Below, piece after piece: positions 46,622 through 53,644 of a DNA stretch of 64,000 nt. The DNA comes from a virus. Position numbers and translations under genes: made by a program. The stretch is taken from IMG/VR virus record IMGVR_UViG_3300031772_000022, positions 1 through 64,000 of that record; one strand, written 5' to 3'. The notes below the pieces were generated by a model. It searched no databases, was not told the origin of the DNA, and worked only from the letters and a program-made list of their open reading frames with translations. Numbering within the stretch: position 1 is the stretch's first letter; each line of letters starts with the position of its first letter.

Positions 46622-48118
46622 TCAGCCGGCCTTCAAGAGACCCTCGACGGAGGCCTCCAGGTCGACATGGTGCTTCTTGGCCCGCTTACCCAGCTGGTAG
46701 TTGCGCATGGACTGTTCTGCCGCGGCGATGAGGTGGTCCGCCGAGAACGTGGCGCAAACCCCGTCAAAACAGCCGGAGTCGACCGCGCGAATGACGCAGC
46801 TCTTGGCCACATCGCGCATGTAGGCGCCCGTAAAGCCGTCCGTCATCCCGATGACGTTCTTCCAGATCTCCGGAGTCACGGACGCGTCGGGCCCGGACTT
46901 GTAGGAGTCGAAGAACGTGACGAGCATCTTGTGGCGCTCCTCCTCGTCGGGGAACGGGATCTCCACCTTCACGTCGAAGCGCCCGGGGCGGTTGACAAGA
47001 GCCTCGTCCATGCAGCTGAAGTCGTTCGTCGAGGCCACGACCACGACGCCGAAGTTCTCCTGCGCGCCGTCAAGGCAGGCCAAGAACTCGTTGAGCACGG
47101 ACTGGCTCGAAAGCCCCGAGCTCCGGTCCGCCCCGAAGAGGTCCATGTCCTCAATGAAGAGAATGCAGGGAGCGAGGGAGCGAGCCGCGGAGAAGAGGGC
47201 GGTGACGTGCTCGGCGTACTCGATGGACTTTCCGGTGCACCAAATGCGCGTCATCTGCTGCTCGAGCTCGTGGGAGATCGCGCGGAAGATGCTCGTCTTC
47301 GCCATGCCGGGCGGCGAGATGAGGAGCGTGTTCCTGTTCGGGCACAGGTTGATGCTCGCCAGCGCCTCCATGTTGTTGAGGACGGACACCGTGTTCTGGC
47401 GTATCACGTCCTTGATCTGGGGTTTGAGGATGATCCCGCCCCAGGACGTCTTCGTGACGGCCGTGAAGTCGAGGTACCCCTTCGTGAACGTGAGGCATTG
47501 ACGATGGTATATATCGTTCGCGACGAGCGACTGGGCGAGCGCTGCCAGGAAGTTCTCCGCCGCTGCCGCGCTGCCGGGACTCGACATGACCGTCAGGTTG
47601 CAGCTGAAGGGGTCGTCGTGGACGAAGTCGACGTTGACGAGGACCTGCTGGCCAGTTCCGCGGTCCTTCACGAAGAACGTCCCGAAGACCGGAAGCTTCA
47701 TCGACTCCCCGAGCGCGATCGGGAGCATGGCGGACTGGATGCGGAGCGCGTAGACGCCCTTGACCGCCTCCTTGAAGGCGTAAGAGTCGATGAAAGGGAC
47801 AGCATCGTACGTGGAAGAGTCGCCGGTGAAGAGGCACCAGAAGGCGTACGCCATCTGTCCCTTCATCCAGGCCGGGCGCTTCTCGTTCAGCGTGACCGCC
47901 TGGTGAATCTCGCAGCCGAGCCAGAGCTCCTTAAGGTACCCGACCGGGTCGTACGGGATCTCCGGGCCACGGTCCATCGCGGCCATCCGGGCGTCAATCT
48001 TGGCGAAATAACTGTCGACCAGATAGTTAACGGCGCCTGAGAGGACGGGCGTGACGCCATACTCTTGTTCTTGGAGCTTTCCAAGGTACGACGCAGTCCT
48101 TTTCAGAAGGCCCTTCAT
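46622..48118 (-). CDS. AAA+ ATPase
   Basis: 498 residues. The N-terminal 250 residues are a domain I do not recognise. The AAA+ module follows: Walker A at about 268-276 (SPPGMAKTS), Walker B at 318-324 (CILFIEDMD), sensor 1 Asn at about 365 (VVASTNDF) and arginine-finger region NRPGRFDV at about 376-383. It is of the classic AAA (FtsH/Cdc48-like) type, which remodels or unfolds proteins as a hexameric ring. The Walker A loop is unusual: Ala replaces the last Gly of GxGK and Ser replaces the first. The lysine and threonine are intact, so ATP binding is still plausible. The position inside the tail operon suggests a virion assembly or maturation role; that is inference. Confidence 0.85.
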   Translation of the reverse strand: MKGLLKRTASYLGKLQEQEYGVTPVLSGAVNYLVDSYFAKIDARMAAMDRGPEIPYDPVGYLKELWLGCEIHQAVTLNEKRPAWMKGQMAYAFWCLFTGDSSTYDAVPFIDSYAFKEAVKGVYALRIQSAMLPIALGESMKLPVFGTFFVKDRGTGQQVLVNVDFVHDDPFSCNLTVMSSPGSAAAAENFLAALAQSLVANDIYHRQCLTFTKGYLDFTAVTKTSWGGIILKPQIKDVIRQNTVSVLNNMEALASINLCPNRNTLLISPPGMAKTSIFRAISHELEQQMTRIWCTGKSIEYAEHVTALFSAARSLAPCILFIEDMDLFGADRSSGLSSQSVLNEFLACLDGAQENFGVVVVASTNDFSCMDEALVNRPGRFDVKVEIPFPDEEERHKMLVTFFDSYKSGPDASVTPEIWKNVIGMTDGFTGAYMRDVAKSCVIRAVDSGCFDGVCATFSADHLIAAAEQSMRNYQLGKRAKKHHVDLEASVEGLLKAG

Positions 48119-48141
48119 GTCAGATATGGGCTAGTGAAAGC

Positions 48142-48462
48142 CTAACCGACACTACCATCAGGAGGGGAACGGTCGTCCGGGTCGCTCTGATCCGGATCAA
48201 CCTGCTCGACGTACTGGAGGAAAGCCTTCCGTGACGCCAGCTTCGAGCTACCCTCGCGGATCATATACTCCATGAGCCTCGACTCCCCGTCCTGGAAGGT
48301 ATCGGAGGTGAAGGTCATACCGGATGGGTCGTCTGTCTGCAAAAGCTCGGCCGTCCCGTCAGAACCGACCTGGAGCGTAAGCCCAAGCGGATGCAGGATG
48401 GTCCTGTTGACTTCGAACAGCAGCCCGTTGTCCTTTAGAAACTGTAGGGGCAGTGTCTTCAC
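48142..48462 (-). CDS. small conserved phage protein (LFEVNRTILHPLGL motif)
   Basis: 106 residues. The N-terminus LPLQFLKDNGLLFEVNRTIL followed by HPLGL is a pattern seen in small phage proteins of unknown function, where the family sequence starts only a few residues before it. That supports the GTG start at 48462 despite the absence of a ribosome-binding site. The rest is short strands and a helix (LMEYMIREGSSKLASRKAFL), then an acidic tail. An imperfect palindrome overlaps the start codon. It ends in TAG 23 bases before the AAA+ ATPase start. Function unknown. Confidence 0.65.
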   Translation of the reverse strand: MKTLPLQFLKDNGLLFEVNRTILHPLGLTLQVGSDGTAELLQTDDPSGMTFTSDTFQDGESRLMEYMIREGSSKLASRKAFLQYVEQVDPDQSDPDDRSPPDGSVG

Positions 48463-48476
48463 AATTGTACAGTTGT
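48461..48476. promoter_or_regulatory. 16-bp imperfect palindrome between divergent genes
   Basis: ACAATTGTACAGTTGT has seven of eight positions symmetric about TGTACA. It lies in the short gap between the divergent starts at 48462 (minus) and 48494 (plus) and overlaps the GTG start. The size and symmetry suit a dimeric regulator binding site; no -10/-35 pair is clear. Confidence 0.35.
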
Positions 48477-48493
48477 AATAAGGCGCTACGGGT

Positions 48494-48949
48494 ATGGATC
48501 CGCCTGATGGCCTTATCTACCAGAGCGAGCTCCCGTTTGAGCGCGACGCCGTCCAGTGCCGGGACGGAAAGTGGGTGTTCGTCAAGCTCCGAAAGGCGCC
48601 GTCGAGCATCGTAGCCGAGGCCGGCACGAGAAAGGAAATATTGGAGCTGGCCGAAGCGTCGGTGGAAATGCCGCTCTGGGAAGAGCACTACGTCGGCATG
48701 TCCATGATAAAGTGCGTCCCACCGAAAGGCGTCTACAGGCACCCACAGACGTGCTTCCTGGTCACAGACGGATCACCAATGCCGGGAAAGTCACGTACGG
48801 AGCCGGAAAGTCACGTGCGCTTGAAGACACTCCAGTCCGAGCCAGCCCCGGAGACCCCTCGGTCGGCAGAATGGCATGAAGAGCAGCGTCCGGCCGACTG
48901 GAAAGAACGAATGAAGAAGATAATCAAGAAGAAGGTTCAAGGCCTATGA
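48494..48949 (+). CDS. hypothetical protein, first gene of the plus-strand island
   Basis: 151 residues. The N-terminal 100 residues look folded (FERDAVQCRDGKWVFVKLRK, LWEEHYVGMSMIKCVPPKGV). The C-terminus is basic and helical (KERMKKIIKKKVQGL). The start ATG has only a weak AAGG upstream. Its last six bases overlap the convergent nucleoside-hydrolase-like gene. A competing minus-strand frame (48359-48742) has shadow-like composition and was rejected. Function unknown. Confidence 0.6.
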   Translation: MDPPDGLIYQSELPFERDAVQCRDGKWVFVKLRKAPSSIVAEAGTRKEILELAEASVEMPLWEEHYVGMSMIKCVPPKGVYRHPQTCFLVTDGSPMPGKSRTEPESHVRLKTLQSEPAPETPRSAEWHEEQRPADWKERMKKIIKKKVQGL

Positions 48950-49819
48950 GGCCATGGTCTCGAGGACCTTCTCTCGGTCGGCGGATATGAGGACCTTCAC
49001 GGCCCCGAGAGCAGACTCCGGGACCGGCCATGATCCCCACTCTCCTCGCTCCCGGATGGGAATAACAGAGGCCCAGGTTCCAGCGCGAGGGTCTATGGCG
49101 AGGACGGCAGCGAGGACGTCATGGAGGGCCTTCCCGTCCGGGTGCTTGCCGAAGTAGCAGTCCATCCCCTCGCGCATGAGGTCCAGGCCACGGTGAGCTC
49201 CGGACGGGACGCTCGCGTGCATATCCTGATCATAGCGGAAGCCGTGACAAACGTTCTTGGAGACCATGCGCGTCTTCCCCATTCGAAGGTGACCTAGGAG
49301 CTCCTTCGCCGCCGGAGTGTTCCCGTTAAGGTTGAACGTCGGGCACGTGATCTTGCCGCGGAACTTCTCGAGTCTATGCTCTTCAGGGACGACGTTATCC
49401 CCGGCAAAACCGCCCTGGCAAGTCCACTCCTTATACATGGTCGCGCCGCCGCTCTTGAGATAGCCGTTGTAAACGTTCGTCAAGGCGGCCCCGGTCACAA
49501 GGCACAGTCCCGAACGTCGACACTGATCGGCTATCATGGAGGCCGAGTCCATCAGCGGTGATGAGTCTTCGAGTGGGCCGAGCCAGTCGTAATGAAACTG
49601 CGATACATGCCTCTTCGGACTCGGATTCATGGACCCGCCGACCGCCACATGGTCGGCTTGCACCAGCTTGAGAACATGCTTGACGACGGCAATCTGGTCC
49701 CACCCTCCGGGATGGACGGTCACCAGCCGAAGGTTGACCCGAGGGTGGCTCGCAAGAAGGCAAAGGGCGAGGACGTCGTCCGGGTCGGCCGTCTCCATGT
49801 CGAAGTGTAAATCGATCAT
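48944..49819 (-). CDS. nucleoside hydrolase (IUNH) family protein
   Basis: 291 residues, the usual length for inosine-uridine nucleoside hydrolases. The N-terminus has the acidic metal-binding motif in variant form (FDMETADPDDVLALCLLA; the family consensus is DTDPGxDDxxAL). Further landmarks are the VTVHPGG turn, LVTGAALTNVY (the usual gpLTNxA segment), and a late HDVLAAVLAIDP that supplies the His-Asp pair. Family members split ribonucleosides, or related N-glycosides such as nicotinamide riboside, using a bound calcium. In a phage this could serve nucleotide salvage, remove a host signalling nucleoside or protect modified-base metabolism; the substrate is unknown. It is divergent from the helicase gene and convergent with the 151-residue gene. 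It ends in TAG. Confidence 0.75.
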   Translation of the reverse strand: MIDLHFDMETADPDDVLALCLLASHPRVNLRLVTVHPGGWDQIAVVKHVLKLVQADHVAVGGSMNPSPKRHVSQFHYDWLGPLEDSSPLMDSASMIADQCRRSGLCLVTGAALTNVYNGYLKSGGATMYKEWTCQGGFAGDNVVPEEHRLEKFRGKITCPTFNLNGNTPAAKELLGHLRMGKTRMVSKNVCHGFRYDQDMHASVPSGAHRGLDLMREGMDCYFGKHPDGKALHDVLAAVLAIDPRAGTWASVIPIRERGEWGSWPVPESALGAVKVLISADREKVLETMAS

Positions 49820-49840
49820 GTGAGGATCGTACGCTCGGAC

Positions 49841-50959
49841 ATGGAAAGCCTCTTCACCGGGACGAGCGCGCAGGCGAGGGAATATCAGGAGAGAATCTGC
49901 CGAAAGGTCCTTTCGATGATGGACGGGACGTGGCAGGCGAGGGATAGCCGGGTCCCCGACGCCGCAAAGTCAGTCCTGATCGAGGCCCCCACAGGGTCCG
50001 GAAAGACGGTCATGGCCCTCGCCATCGCGCAGTGGGGTGCGGCGCATGGGCAGCGCGTCGGGTTCGTCGCCATGCGCCGCAATCTGCTGACGCAGGCGGC
50101 ATCGATGAAGGACCACTTCGGGTTCAGCATTCCGAACATGCGCTTCATCTCCATGTTCGACGCCGAACCCCCGACGGACGTGGACTGGCTGATCGTGGAC
50201 GAGGCGCAGCACGACAGCACGACGAGCATGGCGCACATCCACGCGATGATCCGTCCGAAGAAGGTCATCGGTCTGTCGGCCACGCCGTACAGGTCGGACC
50301 ACGCTCAGCTCGCGTTCGAGCGCGTCGTCCGGGACGTAGGAATCCACACCCTCATTCAGGAGGGATGGCTGTCCGAGTACGATCATTACACCATCCCGAA
50401 GTACTCTCCGGAGGCTATCGCCAACCTCTTCAAGGCCGACCGGGGCAAGTGGGGGAAGTCGGTCGTGTTCTTCCTCACAAAGAGCGACTGCGACAGGGCG
50501 TCAGAGCTGCTCACCGCTGCGAAGGTAAGCAACGAGGTCGTGTGGGGCGGGTCCGACCGCGAGGCGCAGATTGACGCCTTCCGGAAGGGGAAGGTCCAGG
50601 TGTTGGTGTCCATGAGCATTCTATCCGAAGGGTTCGACGCGGACGACATGAAGACCGTCTTCATCCGTCCGTCGTCCCGGCTTCCGGCGGTCCAGATGGG
50701 AGGGAGGGTCCTCAGGAAGCATGAAGACCACCTCTTCAAGCAGATAGTCCAGTGCCAGGACACTCGACACCCGTTCGTCAAGACGGCGCGGGCGAAGAGC
50801 GCGTGGGTGCAGGTCGGGGACGAGTTCCGGTCCCTTACGAAGAACGAGAACATCGAAGCGACCGCACGCCATTACGCCCGGCAGGTGGTCCACGCGGACT
50901 CTGCCCTGCCGGCGTTCATGCTGAAGCGTAAATCCAAGAGGCGCTCGCGTAGTGTATAA
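49841..50959 (+). CDS. SF2 DEAD/DEAH-type helicase
   Basis: 372 residues from the ATG at 49841; the frame is open back to a GTG at 49820, but neither start has an ideally spaced ribosome-binding site. Motifs in order: I (EAPTGSGKT), Ia region (VGFVAMRRNLLTQ), II (VDEAQHD), III (GLSATPYRSD), IV (SVVFFLTKSD), V (VLVSMSILSEGFDADD) and VI (QMGGRVLRKHED). Both RecA-like domains are complete and compact, with no extra nuclease or binding domain. Such small SF2 enzymes in phages act as UvsW-like branch-migration or RNA helicases in replication and repair. The role here is inferred from the family. It starts back-to-back with the divergent nucleoside hydrolase gene. Confidence 0.85.
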   Translation: MESLFTGTSAQAREYQERICRKVLSMMDGTWQARDSRVPDAAKSVLIEAPTGSGKTVMALAIAQWGAAHGQRVGFVAMRRNLLTQAASMKDHFGFSIPNMRFISMFDAEPPTDVDWLIVDEAQHDSTTSMAHIHAMIRPKKVIGLSATPYRSDHAQLAFERVVRDVGIHTLIQEGWLSEYDHYTIPKYSPEAIANLFKADRGKWGKSVVFFLTKSDCDRASELLTAAKVSNEVVWGGSDREAQIDAFRKGKVQVLVSMSILSEGFDADDMKTVFIRPSSRLPAVQMGGRVLRKHEDHLFKQIVQCQDTRHPFVKTARAKSAWVQVGDEFRSLTKNENIEATARHYARQVVHADSALPAFMLKRKSKRRSRSV

Positions 50960-50960
50960 T
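50955..50960 (+). promoter_or_regulatory. candidate -10 box upstream of the DUF932-like gene
   Basis: A consensus TATAAT preceded by GTG lies at the very end of the helicase gene, 40 bases before the ATG at 51000. No good -35 is found 16-18 bases upstream, so it is either a TG-dependent promoter or chance. Confidence 0.3.
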
Positions 50961-50999
50961 CCCGGGGATCCCCCTCCCCCAGATACCAGGAGACAGACG

Positions 51000-52127
51000 A
51001 TGTCAGAAGAGAATCCTCAGGTCCACGTGTCACATCAGAGCCGCCTCGGCCACAGCACCTCCAAGGAGATCGCCCCGCTGGAGTACAAGATCGCCCGCCT
51101 GGAGAAGGCCAAGATGACGGCCATCGGCAGCGAAAAGCAGCCGCTCCGAGCCATGCTCAAGGTCGGAGGCCAGTCCTTCGAGACGACGCAGCGGTTCTGG
51201 AACTCGTTCATGGCCCGGTTCGGCCTCTCCGAGTCCGTCTTCCGGTACTTCAACCACCAGGAGGTCCTCGACCGCATCTGCGAGCGGAAGCCGGACACGG
51301 AGCTTCGCTTCTGCCTCGATCCGGAGAGCAAGCTCGCCTTCGCGGTCTCGAACCCGAAGAGCCCGGTCGTCCGGCCCGAGTCCTTCATGGAGATCGCGCG
51401 CAAGTACCGCGGCTCCGACGTGCAGTACGCCCGCGGCGTGGTCCTCAGCACCTACGTCCCGCCGTCCGGCGAGCGCAACATGAGCATCGGCCCCGATATG
51501 TTCGCGAACCGCTTCGTCGTCGAGACCCCGCTCGACGGGTACGGCAAGCCGTCGATCTACCTGTCGCTGCTCCGCCAGGTCTGCTCCAACGGCAACGTGG
51601 CGTACGCCCCGGCCTTCCGGAACGACATCACCCTCGGCGACGACCCCGGGTACGCCATCGGCCGTGCCCTGGAGAGCTTCGACTCGGACGAGGGTTACAG
51701 CGCCGTCCGCCAGCGGTTCCAGGCCGCACAGTCCTCCCCCGCGTCGCTCTGGGAGTGCCGAAAGCTGTTCCAGACCGTCCGGAGGATCGACGACAAGGGA
51801 AGCCTCATCCTGAAGGCGTACGAGAAGGTCGTCGGGGACATCTATGGCCAGTACGGCGTGGCGAACTTCGACGCCATCACGGAGAAGAAGCTCCGGCTCC
51901 TGCCGGCAAAGTGCAAGGTCTACGACCTCATCAACCTCGCCAGCGAGGTCGCCACCCACCGTTCGGCCGGGATTCAGTCCATGGCGCTCCAGGCGTGGCT
52001 CGGGACGACGATCTCCGAGGAATACGACCTCGAGGGGACGTCCGACAAGAAGGAGGACTTCGAGGGAGTCTTCGTCAAGGACCGCGATCGTCACCCGCAG
52101 CGCCCGCGCCGACGCGGCGCGAACTGA
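51000..52127 (+). CDS. DUF932-like protein
   Basis: 375 residues. AGGAGA eight bases before the ATG at 51000 fixes the start; an upstream GTG extension (50952) lies inside the helicase end and is not used. The central part (TQRFWNSFMARFGLSESVFRYF ... ARGVVLSTY ... VETPLDGYGKPSIYLSLLRQVCSNG ... LESFDSDEGYSAVRQRFQA) follows the layout of DUF932/phage-plasmid-like proteins. These occur widely in large phages and plasmids and have no settled function. The C-terminus is basic (RDRHPQRPRRRGAN), compatible with nucleic-acid contact. Codon use is strongly GC3-biased compared with neighbours, which may indicate high expression. It is probably non-structural. Confidence 0.72.
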   Translation: MSEENPQVHVSHQSRLGHSTSKEIAPLEYKIARLEKAKMTAIGSEKQPLRAMLKVGGQSFETTQRFWNSFMARFGLSESVFRYFNHQEVLDRICERKPDTELRFCLDPESKLAFAVSNPKSPVVRPESFMEIARKYRGSDVQYARGVVLSTYVPPSGERNMSIGPDMFANRFVVETPLDGYGKPSIYLSLLRQVCSNGNVAYAPAFRNDITLGDDPGYAIGRALESFDSDEGYSAVRQRFQAAQSSPASLWECRKLFQTVRRIDDKGSLILKAYEKVVGDIYGQYGVANFDAITEKKLRLLPAKCKVYDLINLASEVATHRSAGIQSMALQAWLGTTISEEYDLEGTSDKKEDFEGVFVKDRDRHPQRPRRRGAN

Positions 52128-52140
52128 CCTGGAGGTCCGT

Positions 52141-52166
52141 CATGGCCTGGTGTAATCCAGTCCATG
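52141..52166 (+). promoter_or_regulatory. hairpin in the leader of the 137-residue gene
   Basis: CATGG-C-CTGG, loop TGTAAT, CCAG-T-CCATG: nine paired bases with one mismatch. The leader ATG (52142) lies in the 5' arm and the ATG at 52164 in the 3' arm. Confidence 0.45.
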
Positions 52167-52186
52167 ACGGACCAAAAGGATTATGA
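52142..52186 (+). CDS. possible 14-residue leader peptide
   Basis: MAWCNPVHDGPKGL follows the best ribosome-binding site of this region (GGAGG at 52131-52135, six bases before the ATG). It stops 34 bases before the next well-supported start (52221). Its start lies in the 5' arm of a hairpin, so translation of the peptide could control the next gene. A conserved peptide is not shown; a frame error joining it to the next gene is the alternative. Confidence 0.4.
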   Translation: MAWCNPVHDGPKGL

Positions 52187-52220
52187 TCATATCCGAATCG
52201 TGAACGTCGAGGAGCCCGCC

Positions 52221-52634
52221 ATGGGCTCGGCCGAGGACGTTCGGAAGACCCTGTCCCAACTCTCGTTCGCGCCGTCGTGCGTGGACATGGGATGGGAGTG
52301 GGAGGTGGAAGTCGTCTACAGGATGGACGCCGAGAACCCGCTGCCGGGGAGACCGCAAATGGTGGGCTGCAGCTACCGCCTCCGGACCACGTTCATGCGG
52401 CCGGACAGGGAGACGAGGGAGATCAAGAAAGGGTTCGGTCGCTGGTGGGAGGTCCCACTGGACGTGACCGTCTCAGGGGTTGTGAAAACGGCCTTTGCCG
52501 CCGCCAAGATGATCCTCGAGCATGAGCTTATGGAGAGCTTCAAATGGCGAGACGCCCGCGTGTTCGATCCGCACCACACGGTCGGAGAGCTGGCCTCAAT
52601 CCAGCCGGGCCGTTACACCGACTCCATTCTGTAA
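52221..52634 (+). CDS. hypothetical protein
   Basis: 137 residues from the ATG at 52221, chosen because GAGGAG lies six bases upstream. An in-frame ATG at 52164 would add 19 residues but has no ribosome-binding site and lies in a hairpin. The protein is alpha/beta, with strands WEWEVEVVYRM and YRLRTTFMRPD and a central TVSGVVKTAFAAAKMILEHE helix. The ending reads SIQPGRYTDSIL. No family is recognised. It follows the DUF932-like gene and a small leader frame and is likely co-transcribed with them. It ends six bases from the convergent minus-strand gene. Confidence 0.6.
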   Translation: MGSAEDVRKTLSQLSFAPSCVDMGWEWEVEVVYRMDAENPLPGRPQMVGCSYRLRTTFMRPDRETREIKKGFGRWWEVPLDVTVSGVVKTAFAAAKMILEHELMESFKWRDARVFDPHHTVGELASIQPGRYTDSIL

Positions 52635-52640
52635 TATCGA

Positions 52641-53000
52641 TCATTTCTCCGCGTGACATGACTTTCCTCTCTGGGTCTTGTTCGCGGCCACCATGTGACG
52701 GCGACAACCGCGAAGCCGAAAGGCTATGGCGCCGTCGAAGGGGTCCAGTTCGGCCATCAGCTCGGGGTACGGGCTCGGCATCAGGCCGTGGACGTCGGCG
52801 GAGACGCGGTCCCACCGGTCGATTTCGGCCTGGGAGGTGACTATCTTCTGGCCGCGGCGGGCCTTGTCGCCCATCAGGTTGACGTACTTCTGGAGAGAGT
52901 TTTTGAACTTGGCGAGGGCGCTTCGGAACGCTTCCGGAGGGCCCTCCGCGTGGGCGGACACGAGGGCACGGGCGTCGGCCTCCACAGCATCTCCAGCCAC
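52641..53000 (-). CDS. hypothetical protein
   Basis: 119 residues from the GTG at 53000, which has GAGGAG six bases upstream. The frame extends to an ATG at 53054, but that codon has no ribosome-binding site and sits in the loop of a perfect inverted repeat. The protein has a helix (FRSALAKFKNSLQKYVNLMG) and a segment TSQAEIDRWDRVSADVHGLM, then a basic His-rich end (RLRGCRRHMVAANK). It lies downstream of the 2OG oxygenase gene on the same strand. No family is recognised. An overlapping plus-strand frame was rejected because it lacks plausible folded segments. Confidence 0.55.
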   Translation of the reverse strand: MAGDAVEADARALVSAHAEGPPEAFRSALAKFKNSLQKYVNLMGDKARRGQKIVTSQAEIDRWDRVSADVHGLMPSPYPELMAELDPFDGAIAFRLRGCRRHMVAANKTQRGKSCHAEK

Positions 53001-53034
53001 GGCCGTCTCCTCGCGCAGCTTTCCGTCACCCGGG

Positions 53035-53064
53035 ACTTTCGGTCTTGAGGTCATGACCGAAAGT
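53035..53064. promoter_or_regulatory. perfect inverted repeat, 10-bp arms and 10-base spacer
   Basis: ACTTTCGGTC (53035-53044) and GACCGAAAGT (53055-53064). It lies about 20 bases after the 2OG gene stop and 35 bases before the preferred GTG start of the next gene. It has no T tract, so it is a weak terminator candidate. The symmetry also fits an operator or an mRNA hairpin with the ATG at 53054 at the loop edge. Confidence 0.55.
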
Positions 53065-53084
53065 ACAGCCAGGGCGAACGGGAT

Positions 53085-53570
53085 CTAGGTCCTGAAAAAA
53101 GACCGGGAGCTCACAAGGAAATTGCACGATATGGAGACGCGAAGCCCGTCCGACTCGTTCACCTCGACGCTGTGGGTAAGGCTCCCGTCAAAGGTGAGGA
53201 GGAGCCCTGGCTCCGGCTCTATGCGTCGGCCTCGAACGCCGGGAAAGACGATGGCCGCGGCCGGGCGGGGGACTTGGATATAGTATGCGGCTGAGACCCG
53301 GCCCGGGTTGTGCTTGTGCTGGCGGTTGAAATGCCCCTTCCCGTTGACGATAGCCCATAGCTCGTCAAAACCGCCGACTTCCTTTCGAAGGAAGGCGGAC
53401 AGTGCGTCGAACCCGGGAAGGACCGCGGTGCTGAGGTCGTGACTGTGCCATCCGCCAACAGAGCTCTTCCCGGGCCTCCCGAGGTCGGTGCGGCGAAGGA
53501 GGTCAATCGAGTCCAGGATGTCCCGATTGGTCCTTTCAAAGCCGGGAAGGTACGACCGTCTGATGTCCAT
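53085..53570 (-). CDS. 2OG-Fe(II) oxygenase family protein
   Basis: 161 residues. The layout fits the small putative 2OG-Fe(II) oxygenases (TIGR02466-like). GGWHSHDL comes first, then a helix, then LWAIVNGKGHFNRQHKHNPG (metal-ligand His at the start of the core). Strands AAYYIQVPRPAAAIVFPGV, a GLLLTFDGSLTHSVEV turn with the distal His, and RVSISCNF with the Arg that usually holds 2-oxoglutarate complete the fold. Such enzymes hydroxylate proteins, nucleobases or small molecules; the substrate here is unknown. The gene is divergent from the HNH gene. The ATG has no clear ribosome-binding site. It ends in TAG. Confidence 0.75.
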   Translation of the reverse strand: MDIRRSYLPGFERTNRDILDSIDLLRRTDLGRPGKSSVGGWHSHDLSTAVLPGFDALSAFLRKEVGGFDELWAIVNGKGHFNRQHKHNPGRVSAAYYIQVPRPAAAIVFPGVRGRRIEPEPGLLLTFDGSLTHSVEVNESDGLRVSISCNFLVSSRSFFRT

Positions 53571-53608
53571 TCAGCGCCAAGACGGTACAGGAGAGCGTTG
53601 AGACTGGA

Positions 53609-53636
53609 GTACATCCGCCGATTTACTCGGATGTAC
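53609..53636. promoter_or_regulatory. perfect inverted repeat, 9-bp arms and 10-base spacer
   Basis: GTACATCCG (53609-53617) and CGGATGTAC (53628-53636), in the gap between the divergent 2OG and HNH genes and eight bases before the HNH start. Arms two helical turns apart suit a dimeric repressor. As RNA it would be a hairpin just before the HNH start codon, reminiscent of hairpins that restrain phage homing endonuclease translation. Confidence 0.55.
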
Positions 53637-53644
53637 GGTCCCGG

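Noticed and set aside
46574-48040. 488-codon open frame on the plus strand
   Set aside because: Antisense to the AAA+ ATPase, whose motifs clearly identify the true strand.
49813-49829. CGATC/GATCG hairpin at the helicase and nucleoside hydrolase starts
   Set aside because: Only five base pairs in GC-rich sequence; likely chance.
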